A stretch of 64,000 bases of DNA, taken from contig NZ_RQJP01000005.1 in the NCBI RefSeq assembly GCF_003858645.1, positions 186,001 to 250,000 of the forward strand. The letters are read 5' to 3'. This document shows, one piece after another, positions 24,145 to 35,283 of the stretch. A program made the translations under genes and the position numbers. The notes below the pieces were generated by a model. That model had not been told where the DNA came from. It saw only the letters and a program-made list of their open reading frames with translations, and did no database searches. Position 1 is the first letter of the stretch. Each line of letters starts with the position of its first letter. Origin of the DNA: Larkinella knui. Lineage in GTDB: Bacteria > Bacteroidota > Bacteroidia > Cytophagales > Spirosomataceae.

Positions 24145-25011
24145 ATGAAGCCGCAATTTCATAAAGTACCCGTCAACGCGCAGGATTCGTTTAGCGTCCG
24201 GCACGAAGTTAAATCCAATTTTGGGAACATCTGGCACTACCACCCCGAACTTGAATTGCATTACATCATCCGGGGCGAGGGCGTTCGATTTATTGGTGAC
24301 AATGTCAGTAATTTTTCGGCCGGCGAAATGTTGCTGGTGGGCGAAAACCTGCCGCATACCTGGCGGTGTAACGAAGCGTATTTCCAGGAAGACCCCGCTT
24401 TGCCGGTCGAGGTGATCGTGATGCAGTTCCGGCCCGACTGTCTGGGTCGCGATTTTCTGAATCTGGCCGAAACCCAGCCCATCCGGCGGCTGTATGAAAA
24501 GGCGTTGCGGGGTCTGTTGATCAAGGGAGAAACAAGCGAAAAAGTGGCGGATCTGTTGCACCGAGCCGTTGAAGCCCACTCGCTGCAACGCCTGATTGTG
24601 CTGCTGTCGATTTTGGAATTGTTGTCGCAATCCGCTGATATGGAGACTATTACATCGGAGCGGGCTTTTTACCAATCGAACGAATTGGAAACGGTGCGAC
24701 TCAATAAGGTTTGCAGTTATACCTTGTCGAATTATGCTAAAGAAATTGGTCTGGAAGAAATTGCGTCCATTGCCAATCTCAGTGTGACCTCATTTTGCCG
24801 GTATTTCAAACTGATGACGCACAAAACCTACCATGAATTTCTGACGGAAATTCGCGTTAGTCACGCGTGCCGGGCGCTGGTCGAAAATAAACTGAGCGCC
24901 GAGTCCATCTGTTTTGAAAGCGGCTTTAATAATCTGTCGAATTTTTACCGGCATTTCAAGCGGATCAAAGGCGTAACCCCACTCGAATACAAGCGAAATT
25001 ATCTCCAATAA
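24145..25011 (+). CDS. AraC-family transcriptional regulator
   Basis: A 288-residue regulator. The N-terminal ~100 residues form a cupin-like ligand domain (I-W-H-Y-H-P-E-L-E-L-H-Y-I-I-R-G-E-G, then G-E-M-L-L-V-G-E-N-L-P-H). The C-terminal ~100 residues carry the double HTH: L-E-E-I-A-S-I-A-N-L-S-V-T-S-F-C-R-Y-F-K for the first helix pair and S-A-E-S-I-C-F-E-S-G-F-N-N-L-S-N-F for the second. It is transcribed away from the SSS symporter-lyase operon, which it likely controls in response to the imported sugar. The effector is unknown. The next gene starts 9 bp after its stop. Confidence 0.92.
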   Translation: MKPQFHKVPVNAQDSFSVRHEVKSNFGNIWHYHPELELHYIIRGEGVRFIGDNVSNFSAGEMLLVGENLPHTWRCNEAYFQEDPALPVEVIVMQFRPDCLGRDFLNLAETQPIRRLYEKALRGLLIKGETSEKVADLLHRAVEAHSLQRLIVLLSILELLSQSADMETITSERAFYQSNELETVRLNKVCSYTLSNYAKEIGLEEIASIANLSVTSFCRYFKLMTHKTYHEFLTEIRVSHACRALVENKLSAESICFESGFNNLSNFYRHFKRIKGVTPLEYKRNYLQ

Positions 25012-25020
25012 CAAACCCAA

Positions 25021-26400
25021 ATGAAATCCCGGATCGGCTGGCTACTTTTTGGCGTGGGCATACAGGCCTGCGCTCCTAAACCTCACACACGAATGAATTT
25101 TAATTTTACCGAACACCAACTTACGTTTGATGCCAAAGGGCATACGATTCACAACAACCAGGCTTTTTCTCCTTCCGACGAGTGGCTGGTGTATGACACC
25201 CGAAACCAGGACGGCGGCATTGGCGGCACGGGCTCCATTGAAATGGTGAACGTCGAAACCGGCGAAATCCGGCCGCTTTATCAGACTGAGCACCAGACCG
25301 AGTTTGGCCCCGGCGTGGGCGCGGCCACCTTTTCGCCCACGCAAAACCGGGTCCTGTTCATTCACGGAATTCGCAATGCCAACCAGCAGAAACCGTACGA
25401 TTTTGACCGTCGGACGGGCGTCGCTATTGATATCGACCAACCCGGAAAACCGATTTTTCTGGATGCCCGAAACGTCAAACCGCCCTTTACGCCGGGGGCA
25501 TTGCGGGGCGGTACGCACGCGCACATGTGGAGCGCGGACGGTCAGTGGATTAGCTTTACGTACAATGATTATCCGCTCAGGGTGTTGAGCAAAACCAATC
25601 CGGCGGTGAAAGACCTGCGCGTGGTGGGCGTAATGGCCCCGTTGGGTAAGGTGACCGTGGCCGACGACGGTTCCCTGGAAAATAACCCGGGCGAACTGTT
25701 TTCGGTGGTGGTGACCAAAGCGACGGAATCGCCCAAACCGGGGAGTGACGAGATTGACAAGGCCTTCGACGAGGGGTGGATTGGCAGCAATGGTTACCTG
25801 AAACCGGACGGAAGCCGGCAGAAGCGGGCCATTGCTTTTCAGGGTAACGTACGAAACAAGGCGGGCAAAACCGTTACGGAAATCTTCGTGGCCGACCTGC
25901 CCGACGACCTGACCCAAGCTGCTGACGGTCAGCCTTTGGAGGGTACCGAAACCACCCGTCCGAACCCGCCCAAAGGCGTGCGTCAGCGCCGGATCACGTT
26001 TACGGAGCAGGGCGCAGAAGGACCCCGCCACTGGTTGCGGACGCCACCGGACGGTTCGGTGATCGGTTTTCTGGCGAAAGATCCGACCGGAACGATTCAG
26101 ATTTTTGGTGTTTCGCCCAACGGTGGCGCCATCCGGCAATTGACCCGGCAGCCTTTCCCGATTCAGACGACGTTCAATTTTAGCCCCGACGGCCGCTGGA
26201 TTGCCTATGCCGCCGATAACAGCGTGTTTGTGACGGAGGTAGCGACGGGCGATTTCCAGCGGTTGACGCCCCGCGCGCCGGATGACGCAAAGCCCTGGAA
26301 CGGTATTGTCTGGTCGAATAAAGGCGATAAGCTGGCGTATAACCGGTTTGTTACAAAAGGAAAAGAGCGGTATTTGCAACTGTTCCTGCTGAAGAAGTGA
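25021..26400 (+). CDS. DUF3748/TolB-like beta-propeller lipoprotein
   Basis: A 459-residue exported protein with a short signal and lipobox-like G-I-Q-A-C near residue 17. The body is a TolB-like beta-propeller of the DUF3748 type: L-T-F-D-A-K-G-H-T-I-H-N-N-Q-A-F-S-P near the start, W-L-V-Y-D-T-R, A-A-T-F-S-P-T-Q-N-R-V-L-F-I-H-G, G-G-T-H-A-H-M-W-S-A-D-G-Q-W and late N-F-S-P-D-G-R-W-I-A-Y-A-A. No catalytic residues can be named. It sits 9 bp behind the AraC gene, so it is probably cotranscribed and part of the same sugar-use locus. Confidence 0.82.
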   Translation: MKSRIGWLLFGVGIQACAPKPHTRMNFNFTEHQLTFDAKGHTIHNNQAFSPSDEWLVYDTRNQDGGIGGTGSIEMVNVETGEIRPLYQTEHQTEFGPGVGAATFSPTQNRVLFIHGIRNANQQKPYDFDRRTGVAIDIDQPGKPIFLDARNVKPPFTPGALRGGTHAHMWSADGQWISFTYNDYPLRVLSKTNPAVKDLRVVGVMAPLGKVTVADDGSLENNPGELFSVVVTKATESPKPGSDEIDKAFDEGWIGSNGYLKPDGSRQKRAIAFQGNVRNKAGKTVTEIFVADLPDDLTQAADGQPLEGTETTRPNPPKGVRQRRITFTEQGAEGPRHWLRTPPDGSVIGFLAKDPTGTIQIFGVSPNGGAIRQLTRQPFPIQTTFNFSPDGRWIAYAADNSVFVTEVATGDFQRLTPRAPDDAKPWNGIVWSNKGDKLAYNRFVTKGKERYLQLFLLKK

Positions 26401-26643
26401 GGCCGCGGCAAGCCGTCGTGGTCTGGGCGAAGCGACCGGATTTTAGCGGTCACCGGACCTGCTGCCCGATCGACGACAGCCGAACGTAGGGAGCATTCGG
26501 ACGAACGACGCGGGATGCGTTGATCAGGCCGTTATTGGTATCAGAATTTGTGCGTATTGCTACTTGGTTAGTCCTTTGTTGCTAGTAGTTTTACGGAATA
26601 AACAGACTACATTAGCTACCCATTAAACCGTTACCCGCCGGCT
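26401..26643. other. Intergenic region, nothing recognised
   Basis: Both strands were read for remnants, -7 boxes and hairpins. Only short uninformative frames were seen, so the promoter of the following lipoprotein gene is presumed to be here but is not identifiable. Confidence 0.4.
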
Positions 26644-27117
26644 ATGAATCAAAAAATTAAGAATGGAAAATACGACCGTTTACGGATTTTACTAGTCGTT
26701 GTTTTGATGGTGTATGGGTGTAATTCAAAACCGGCTTCGGTGCCGATTGTGGGCACCTGGCAATTGATTTCGGCAACAGCAACGGAAAAAGACACCACTT
26801 TTTCTACGTTTAATCCGAAACAGAAAATGATTAAAATTATTAACGCCACTCATTTTGCTTTCTTAAGTCATCCGGTAAACCAGGGAAAGGACTCTTCGGC
26901 TGCTGCCTTTACGGCAGGGGGCGGAAAATATACGTTAGTCGATAGTACGTATACCGAGCATCTGGAATACTTTATCGACAAGGAATGGGAAAATAATACG
27001 TTTCAGTTTGTGGTGAAAATTGTAAATGATACGCTGGTTCAGAAAGGCGTTGAAAAGCTTGAAAAACTGGGTATCGACCGCGTTATCATTGAAAAATATA
27101 AGCGCGTAAACGACTAA
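26644..27117 (+). CDS. Lipocalin-like hypothetical lipoprotein
   Basis: A 157-residue protein with a basic N-terminus, a hydrophobic stretch and a lipobox (M-V-Y-G-C, Cys about 26). The mature part starts with I-V-G-T-W-Q-L-I-S-A-T, the G-x-W opening of Bacteroidota lipocalin-like proteins, and continues as alternating beta strands (F-A-F-L-S-H, G-G-G-K-Y-T-L-V-D-S-T-Y-T-E, F-Q-F-V-V-K-I-V-N-D-T-L-V-Q-K-G). A small-ligand-binding beta-barrel is the likely fold; ligand unknown. It appears monocistronic, with a terminator-like hairpin ~140 bp downstream. Confidence 0.78.
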   Translation: MNQKIKNGKYDRLRILLVVVLMVYGCNSKPASVPIVGTWQLISATATEKDTTFSTFNPKQKMIKIINATHFAFLSHPVNQGKDSSAAAFTAGGGKYTLVDSTYTEHLEYFIDKEWENNTFQFVVKIVNDTLVQKGVEKLEKLGIDRVIIEKYKRVND

Positions 27118-27257
27118 TTAAATTGTAGCCTCTGGCGTCTTTTTGTCGGAACCAGTGTGAATAACTCTGCCGGTTTTCGTACTGTATAATCGGAAAAACC
27201 GCTTCAAACCCTGGTTCATAAACCACGGTTTCGCTCTACATTAAATCCGATAGCGAG

Positions 27258-27297
27258 TTGCCGGAACGAAATCGTCTGTTCCGGCAATTTATTTTTC
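27258..27297 (+). terminator. Rho-independent terminator
   Basis: A perfect 10-bp stem (TTGCCGGAAC, 27258-27267, with 27278-27287) and 10-nt loop are followed by TTTATTTTT. It stands 140 bp after the lipocalin-like gene and ~230 bp before the next small gene. Confidence 0.75.
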
Positions 27298-27524
27298 TCC
27301 GATCCGTTACTTTTTCGATTCGCAACGTCTTACTACAGGACGGCTGATTGGCGCGTTAATGCATCACGCTTGCCACTGAATTAAAAATTTATCTTCATAC
27401 CCTCATTTTTTGGTTTTCTTGACAACCTCCGGTAAACATTTCCTGTCTATAAACAGTACATGAATGACGGAATGTTTTCTGATTTACTCAACACCCTGGT
27501 TAACCACACTAACGAACTACTCCT

Positions 27525-27749
27525 ATGACCGCATTACTTGAAAAAAGAATTATTGAGCAATTTACGGCCAATCCGGCCACCCTATCAAAGATGACTCCGG
27601 GGGAACTCGAGCAGATGTTGCAGCGAATTGCCGGAACGGTAGAAACCTTTACCGGTGCTAAGCTGAGTTGGGAACTGCCTTCTTCATCGGATCGATTTAC
27701 CCAGCAGGAGCAACTCGATACCTTGGTGGCTTTATATCTGGGAGCCTGA
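27525..27749 (+). CDS. Small hypothetical protein
   Basis: A 74-residue acidic, soluble, largely helical product (M-T-A-L-L-E-K-R-I-I-E-Q-F, then M-T-P-G-E-L-E-Q-M-L-Q-R-I-A-G). The ATG at 27525 follows a CTCCT-containing stretch that is a poor ribosome site. No domain is recognised. It stands alone with about 400 bp upstream (only the terminator described) and 130 bp downstream with nothing seen. Coding is supported by amino acid balance only. Confidence 0.5.
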   Translation: MTALLEKRIIEQFTANPATLSKMTPGELEQMLQRIAGTVETFTGAKLSWELPSSSDRFTQQEQLDTLVALYLGA

Positions 27750-27879
27750 TTCCGGTATCGGAAGTCGTTAGCCAGACTGCGGGCCGAAGCCTACTCTATG
27801 GACGTATCCGGTTCCGGTTGATTTGCCGGTATCGGCGGGAATTTGCCCGCTGATAAGTCGGACATTGCCTATAATCGCG

Positions 27880-28986
27880 TTAAAATTTATTTTTCCAGGC
27901 GTCCATTTTTGTTAAAATAGCCTCGGTTGAGCCGCTGAACCGAATTATATTCTTGTCTGGAAATTGCTTATAAATAGCGATATATAGTTGGCAGAATTCG
28001 ATGGGGTCTTTGTTTATTAAACCGGCCAGAACTTCTTTTCCCCGGTATTCTTCGATTACGGTGGCCATCCGGTATCCTGTAAAGTAACAGGTTTCGTCAA
28101 AAGCGACGGTAAAACCAATGTTGTAAAGTTCGCTAATGTTGGCGGTGGAATCGTGAAAAGCGGAAAATAGCAGACTCTCGAACAAGGCGAAATTCTGCCG
28201 TGCGCGTGCGCCGTTCCGCGCATAGTCTTTCTGTTGCGATTCCGAAAATTTGCCTGGATTCCTGATTTTTGTAAAATCACCGACCCGATTCGCCGATCCT
28301 TCCGCCCAAAGATTGGCCAGCAGGATGTATGTATTGATAATCGGCTTTGGGGGGGCGGTTGCGGTTTTTTGTTTTGTCCGGTTTCGCTCGCCCACCTGCT
28401 GAATGGTGTGATAAAGTTCGTGCGCAACGAGGTAGATCAATCCGTCATAATCATTACCGATTTTCTGCAAAGCCACATTAAAGGTATCGTCGCCACCAAT
28501 GGTGAATCCCAGGGATCCTCCGCCGACCAAAAAGCAAGCCCGGGCCGTTACCTTTAGATCAGCGGGCGAATAGGGCGCAATCAGGGCTTTTACATCCGAT
28601 ACGAGTGACGGTTTTGTCTCCAGCTGCCGGATTAATTGCCGGATTTCAGGCAGTTTCGTTTTAACGGCTTTCCAGTCGAAAGGATCATTGCCTTTTACGG
28701 TTTTGCTTTCCACCATGTCCCGCAGCGTTTGTTTGAAGACGGTTTCCGTTCCGGTTTTATCGTAACTGGAAACCTTTTTAATCAACTGCTGGCTGCCATA
28801 CAGGTTGGCAATCTGTTCCAGTTCGGCGTCGCTTGTTTTCGTTCTGGTAAACAGATTGGTAATTGCTTTCGCACTTTCGAAATCGAGTTGAATGCTACTA
28901 TCCGGTTTTGGGGACGGGTTTTTAATTTCCTGGGAAAACGATTTAAGGCTGCCTAGTAAAAGCAAAACCACTACAGTTGACTTCAT
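27880..28986 (-). CDS. DUF5700-like putative zinc-dependent peptidase
   Basis: A 368-residue exported protein (signal peptide ending S-F-S-Q). The centre carries an HExxH zinc motif, V-A-H-E-L-Y-H-T-I-Q, with a downstream W-A-E-G-S-A-N-R-V-G-D providing a gluzincin-like third ligand Glu. The C-terminal part (N-I-G-F-T-V-A-F-D-E-T-C-Y-F-T-G-Y-R-M-A) is conserved-looking and helical. This arrangement matches DUF5700-type predicted peptidases of Bacteroidota. Substrate is unknown. It is divergent from a small membrane protein gene. Confidence 0.78.
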   Translation of the reverse strand: MKSTVVVLLLLGSLKSFSQEIKNPSPKPDSSIQLDFESAKAITNLFTRTKTSDAELEQIANLYGSQQLIKKVSSYDKTGTETVFKQTLRDMVESKTVKGNDPFDWKAVKTKLPEIRQLIRQLETKPSLVSDVKALIAPYSPADLKVTARACFLVGGGSLGFTIGGDDTFNVALQKIGNDYDGLIYLVAHELYHTIQQVGERNRTKQKTATAPPKPIINTYILLANLWAEGSANRVGDFTKIRNPGKFSESQQKDYARNGARARQNFALFESLLFSAFHDSTANISELYNIGFTVAFDETCYFTGYRMATVIEEYRGKEVLAGLINKDPIEFCQLYIAIYKQFPDKNIIRFSGSTEAILTKMDAWKNKF

Positions 28987-29087
28987 ATGGGAAAGGAAAT
29001 TGGGATAGAATTAGTGGGATGGTCCGACTGGAATTAACTAATTTGGTACTTAAAATGAAAGGATTAAACTAGTATTCTTTGTCATTT

Positions 29088-29633
29088 ATGGCTAACCGGA
29101 CCCGTAAAGTCGTCGTATCGCTGGATACTTATTTGAGTATTCTGGCGGTTGTTTCCAGTTTTTGCGCCATCGGCATCACGTTTTACCAGGCGTATCTGCA
29201 ACGTACACAGCAATATGCATCCGTAATGCCGATTCTGGATAGCTACAATACCTCTAAAATGGAAGACGGGAATTATGGGTATGCCATTATGATTGGAAAC
29301 AATGGGCTTGGTCCCGCTTTTATTGAAGAAGCTTCATTTAATTATGCCGGGAAAGCATACGCATCCGTCTCCGATTTTGAAAATGCCATTTTAAAGCAGG
29401 CTCACGTTGTCGACAGCACGAGCATGGTCAGCGATCTCTGGAAAGAACAAGTTATCCCGCAGGGTGAACGGGTGGCTCTCATTGAATTGCGCAATAAAAA
29501 AGCCGAGCGGGCGATTCGTGAGAGTCTGAGTAAAGTGAAGATAACGATTGTCTACAAGTCGGTTTATGGCGAAAAATGGCGGCACACCTTTCCGCCGGGC
29601 AGAAATAGCGTACAGAATGTAAAGGTGGAGTAA
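29088..29633 (+). CDS. Hypothetical single-pass membrane protein
   Basis: A 181-residue protein starting at the ATG at 29088 (M-A-N-R-T-R-K); an in-frame TTG three codons upstream is less likely. One hydrophobic helix (about residues 11-31, S-I-L-A-V-V-S-S-F-C-A-I-G-I-T-F) precedes a soluble domain of alternating strands (Y-A-I-M-I-G-N-N-G-L-G-P-A-F-I-E-E-A-S-F, then V-K-I-T-I-V-Y-K-S-V-Y-G-E-K-W). The N-N-G-x-G-P-A core resembles small beta-sandwich domains found after a membrane anchor. No function can be assigned. Confidence 0.7.
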   Translation: MANRTRKVVVSLDTYLSILAVVSSFCAIGITFYQAYLQRTQQYASVMPILDSYNTSKMEDGNYGYAIMIGNNGLGPAFIEEASFNYAGKAYASVSDFENAILKQAHVVDSTSMVSDLWKEQVIPQGERVALIELRNKKAERAIRESLSKVKITIVYKSVYGEKWRHTFPPGRNSVQNVKVE

Positions 29634-29660
29634 GGGGCTAAGCAGAAAAACAGGGCGGTT

Positions 29661-30968
29661 CTATTTTTCCACCTTCTTAACCACCCATTCGCCCACTTTC
29701 AAACCCTGCGCGCGGCCCTGGTCGATGGCGTCCATGAAGTGAATACCGCCGTAGAACCGCGAAAGACCGGCTTCGATGGCGGCTTCGCGGAAGGAATGGA
29801 ACGATCGGGCTTTCAGGCCGTAGCGCTCTTCAACCGTGTCGGTGTACACAAAATGATCACCGAAATAATGGGTCAAAATCACTTCCGAAGCCGACGAGAT
29901 GGTGGAATGGCCGCTCAGGTATTCGGGGAAGGGAGGTGTTTGCAGAAACGGTTTCCAGTCCGGATCGATGAGCTTGCGGATGGCGGTTTCGGGGCGGATG
30001 CGGTTACTGCGGTATTTTTCGTCCCAGCAACAGATGAAACCGTCGGTTAGGCCGATCGCTACCGCCGTATAAATTTTCAGCGATTCAGCGAAGCTTTTCT
30101 TTGCTTTGGCGCAGGCAATTCCGGTAATGCCCATCCAGTGGGCACCGGGCGAAATTTTCTTTAAACCCACCAGCATGTGGCCGTTGTTTTCGAGCGCAAA
30201 CGGATTGCAATCCCAGAAAGCCGCGATTTGCCGGTGCTCTTCGGCGAGCGTCGCTCCACCTTCCTGCTGATTCTGAAGGAGCATCCGGTAAAAAGCCGAC
30301 TTCGTATCGGTAGAATAGGCGGCTGGGGGCGCAGGCTTAAACTGAGCCGCCGAATCCAGCGTAAACGGCCTGACGGTATTGAAATACGGCTCGACCGGGG
30401 CAAAATAACCCGGCGGGGTCGGATACCAGCTCCCCGGTTTTTCGGAGGGCGTATACCGGGGATAATTGCTGATCCGGTTGTATCGATCGGCTTTGGCGTA
30501 TTTCAAAATCTGTTTACTGATCTCCACCGCATAGTTTGTCGAACGGGTAATGACGTCGTCGGAAAACCCCGCGGTCCGGCAGGAATCGACCAACTGCTTT
30601 TCCAGTGCTTCCAGCCGGTTGCCCGACGGTTGAATCTTCTGGGCGGTTTTGAGCATCGCCAGAATCGCGCTCAGGTGGGTGGCATAGCCGCTGGCATCCT
30701 GCGGTTTTTCAATCGCCGGATAGTCGTTCAAAACGCCGTGCATACTCCGGTAGGCTTTGTCGTTCTGAGCAATCACTTCGTAGCCGGCCAGACAGGCATA
30801 GGTGAAAAACCGGGCCGCCAGGGGAGGGTTGGTCACGTCGTGAATCATGACTTCGGTCATCTCGGTAATAACCCTGGTAATCTCCCGGTTGCTGAGCTCC
30901 GGCGTCTTTTCAGTCTTGCAAGCGCTTACAACAAGTATCAGTAAAAAAGAGAAAAAGATTTTTTTCAT
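29661..30968 (-). CDS. Vanadium-dependent haloperoxidase / PAP2-family lipoprotein
   Basis: A 435-residue lipoprotein (lipobox V-V-S-A-C near residue 16) of the PAP2/vanadium haloperoxidase superfamily. All three phosphate/vanadate-binding motifs are present: K-Y-R-S-N-R-I-R-P (K-x6-R-P), Y-L-S-G-H-S-T, and S-R-F-Y-G-G-I-H-F-M-D. The protein is longer than simple PAP2 phosphatases and matches the vanadium-dependent haloperoxidase-like class common in Bacteroidota beside VCBS/UnbV proteins. Whether it halogenates, oxidises or dephosphorylates is unknown. It is last in a minus-strand run led by susC-susD, separated from the VCBS gene by a hairpin. Confidence 0.9.
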   Translation of the reverse strand: MKKIFFSFLLILVVSACKTEKTPELSNREITRVITEMTEVMIHDVTNPPLAARFFTYACLAGYEVIAQNDKAYRSMHGVLNDYPAIEKPQDASGYATHLSAILAMLKTAQKIQPSGNRLEALEKQLVDSCRTAGFSDDVITRSTNYAVEISKQILKYAKADRYNRISNYPRYTPSEKPGSWYPTPPGYFAPVEPYFNTVRPFTLDSAAQFKPAPPAAYSTDTKSAFYRMLLQNQQEGGATLAEEHRQIAAFWDCNPFALENNGHMLVGLKKISPGAHWMGITGIACAKAKKSFAESLKIYTAVAIGLTDGFICCWDEKYRSNRIRPETAIRKLIDPDWKPFLQTPPFPEYLSGHSTISSASEVILTHYFGDHFVYTDTVEERYGLKARSFHSFREAAIEAGLSRFYGGIHFMDAIDQGRAQGLKVGEWVVKKVEK

Positions 30969-30986
30969 TGACTATAAGAGGTTGTT

Positions 30987-31067
30987 ACACAGGGTTTATC
31001 AGAGAGCATCAGAGTTAACCAAAGTGTTTCTCTGATAAGCTCTGATTTCCTCTGATAAACCCTGTGT
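30987..31067. repeat. 18-bp inverted repeat 3' of the VCBS gene
   Basis: Arms 30987-31004 and 31050-31067 are perfect complements (ACACAGGGTTTATCAGAG). The interior holds further ATCAGAG/CTCTGAT copies that can pair. On the minus strand the structure starts 6 nt after the VCBS stop codon and ends 18 bp before the haloperoxidase start. Confidence 0.88.
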
Positions 31068-31073
31068 TATAAC

Positions 31074-34451
<3,378 letters not shown>

Positions 34452-34486
34452 AAAATTAGCAGCAGATAAAGGCACAGAAGGATTAT

Positions 34487-35197
34487 TTATTGCAATTCAC
34501 TACAGTATTTGAGCAATTTTTTCAAGTCGTTCTCCTGGTGGAAATCAACGGATTCGCTCGTCAGGAAGGCCGTTACCTCTTCACGGTGTTTGCTAAACGC
34601 TTTCAATACATTCGCTTTATTCATCGGGTAAGAACGGTTATTCCGGTCAATAATAAAATAGTCTTTGCCTTTTATTACCACCAGATCACCCCGGCCGTCG
34701 AGCTTATTCATCGACGCATTTTCCGACGAATAAAAGTCATACCGGGTAATGGCCGACGAACCGGACGATTGCTCATACCCGCCCATTCGCTCATTTCTCG
34801 CCATTTTTAATCCCCGCTTCGCGACCAGTTTTACGGTTGAATAATCGGCAATGATTTCCAGATACCCTTTTTGGGGATCATACAAAAATACGTCTGTTCC
34901 AACACCAACCATTCTAACCCGGGGTTCTTCGGTCAGCGCCAGCGTGTCACCCCGCGAATCGATGAACTGCATTTCGCCCAGCAAAACGTTGTAGTTGAAG
35001 CGGGCTGCGGACATCACTCCGTTGACGTACACGACTTTGCCGTCGCGAAACTGCTCGTATCGATACCGGGCTGCCATAGGAACCGCCTTTTCTCCCCCCG
35101 TTCCGGCCTTGATCCGAATCACTTCGGTGGCCTGGGCCAGAATGGTATGCTGGGTAACGAATCCAAGTCCTACTAGTATAAAGAGTATTCGTTTCAT
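34487..35197 (-). CDS. Hypothetical exported protein in the SusCD locus
   Basis: A 236-residue secreted protein (signal peptide M-K-R-I-L-F-I-L-V-G-L-G-F, ending I-L-A-Q). The mature part is a mixed beta protein (R-Y-R-Y-E-Q-F-R-D-G-K-V-V-Y-V-N-G, then V-G-T-D-V-F-L-Y-D-P-Q-K-G-Y-L-E-I-I) with a helical C-terminus. The start at 35197 is preferred to 35239, which falls in a palindrome. No family is recognised; similar small proteins with D-G-x-V-x-Y-x-N-G are frequent in Cytophagales. It lies between susD and the VCBS gene on the same strand. Confidence 0.72.
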   Translation of the reverse strand: MKRILFILVGLGFVTQHTILAQATEVIRIKAGTGGEKAVPMAARYRYEQFRDGKVVYVNGVMSAARFNYNVLLGEMQFIDSRGDTLALTEEPRVRMVGVGTDVFLYDPQKGYLEIIADYSTVKLVAKRGLKMARNERMGGYEQSSGSSAITRYDFYSSENASMNKLDGRGDLVVIKGKDYFIIDRNNRSYPMNKANVLKAFSKHREEVTAFLTSESVDFHQENDLKKLLKYCSELQ

Positions 35198-35221
35198 GGC
35201 AGAAGAGCGAATTATTACCAA

Positions 35222-35261
35222 AAACTGGTGCCAGCACATAGCTATGTGCTGGCACCAGTTT
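35222..35261. repeat. Perfect 40-bp palindrome 3' of susD
   Basis: Two adjacent 20-bp arms (35222-35241 and 35242-35261, centre TAGCTA) are perfect complements with no spacer. On the minus strand it begins 22 nt after the susD stop. An RNA hairpin here would separate susCD from the genes behind it. Confidence 0.93.
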
Positions 35262-35283
35262 TACGCTAAACCAACAGACCGAC

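Noticed and set aside
25042-26379. 445-codon frame antisense to the DUF3748 gene
   Set aside because: Mirror-frame artefact; the sense strand has signal peptide and propeller motifs.
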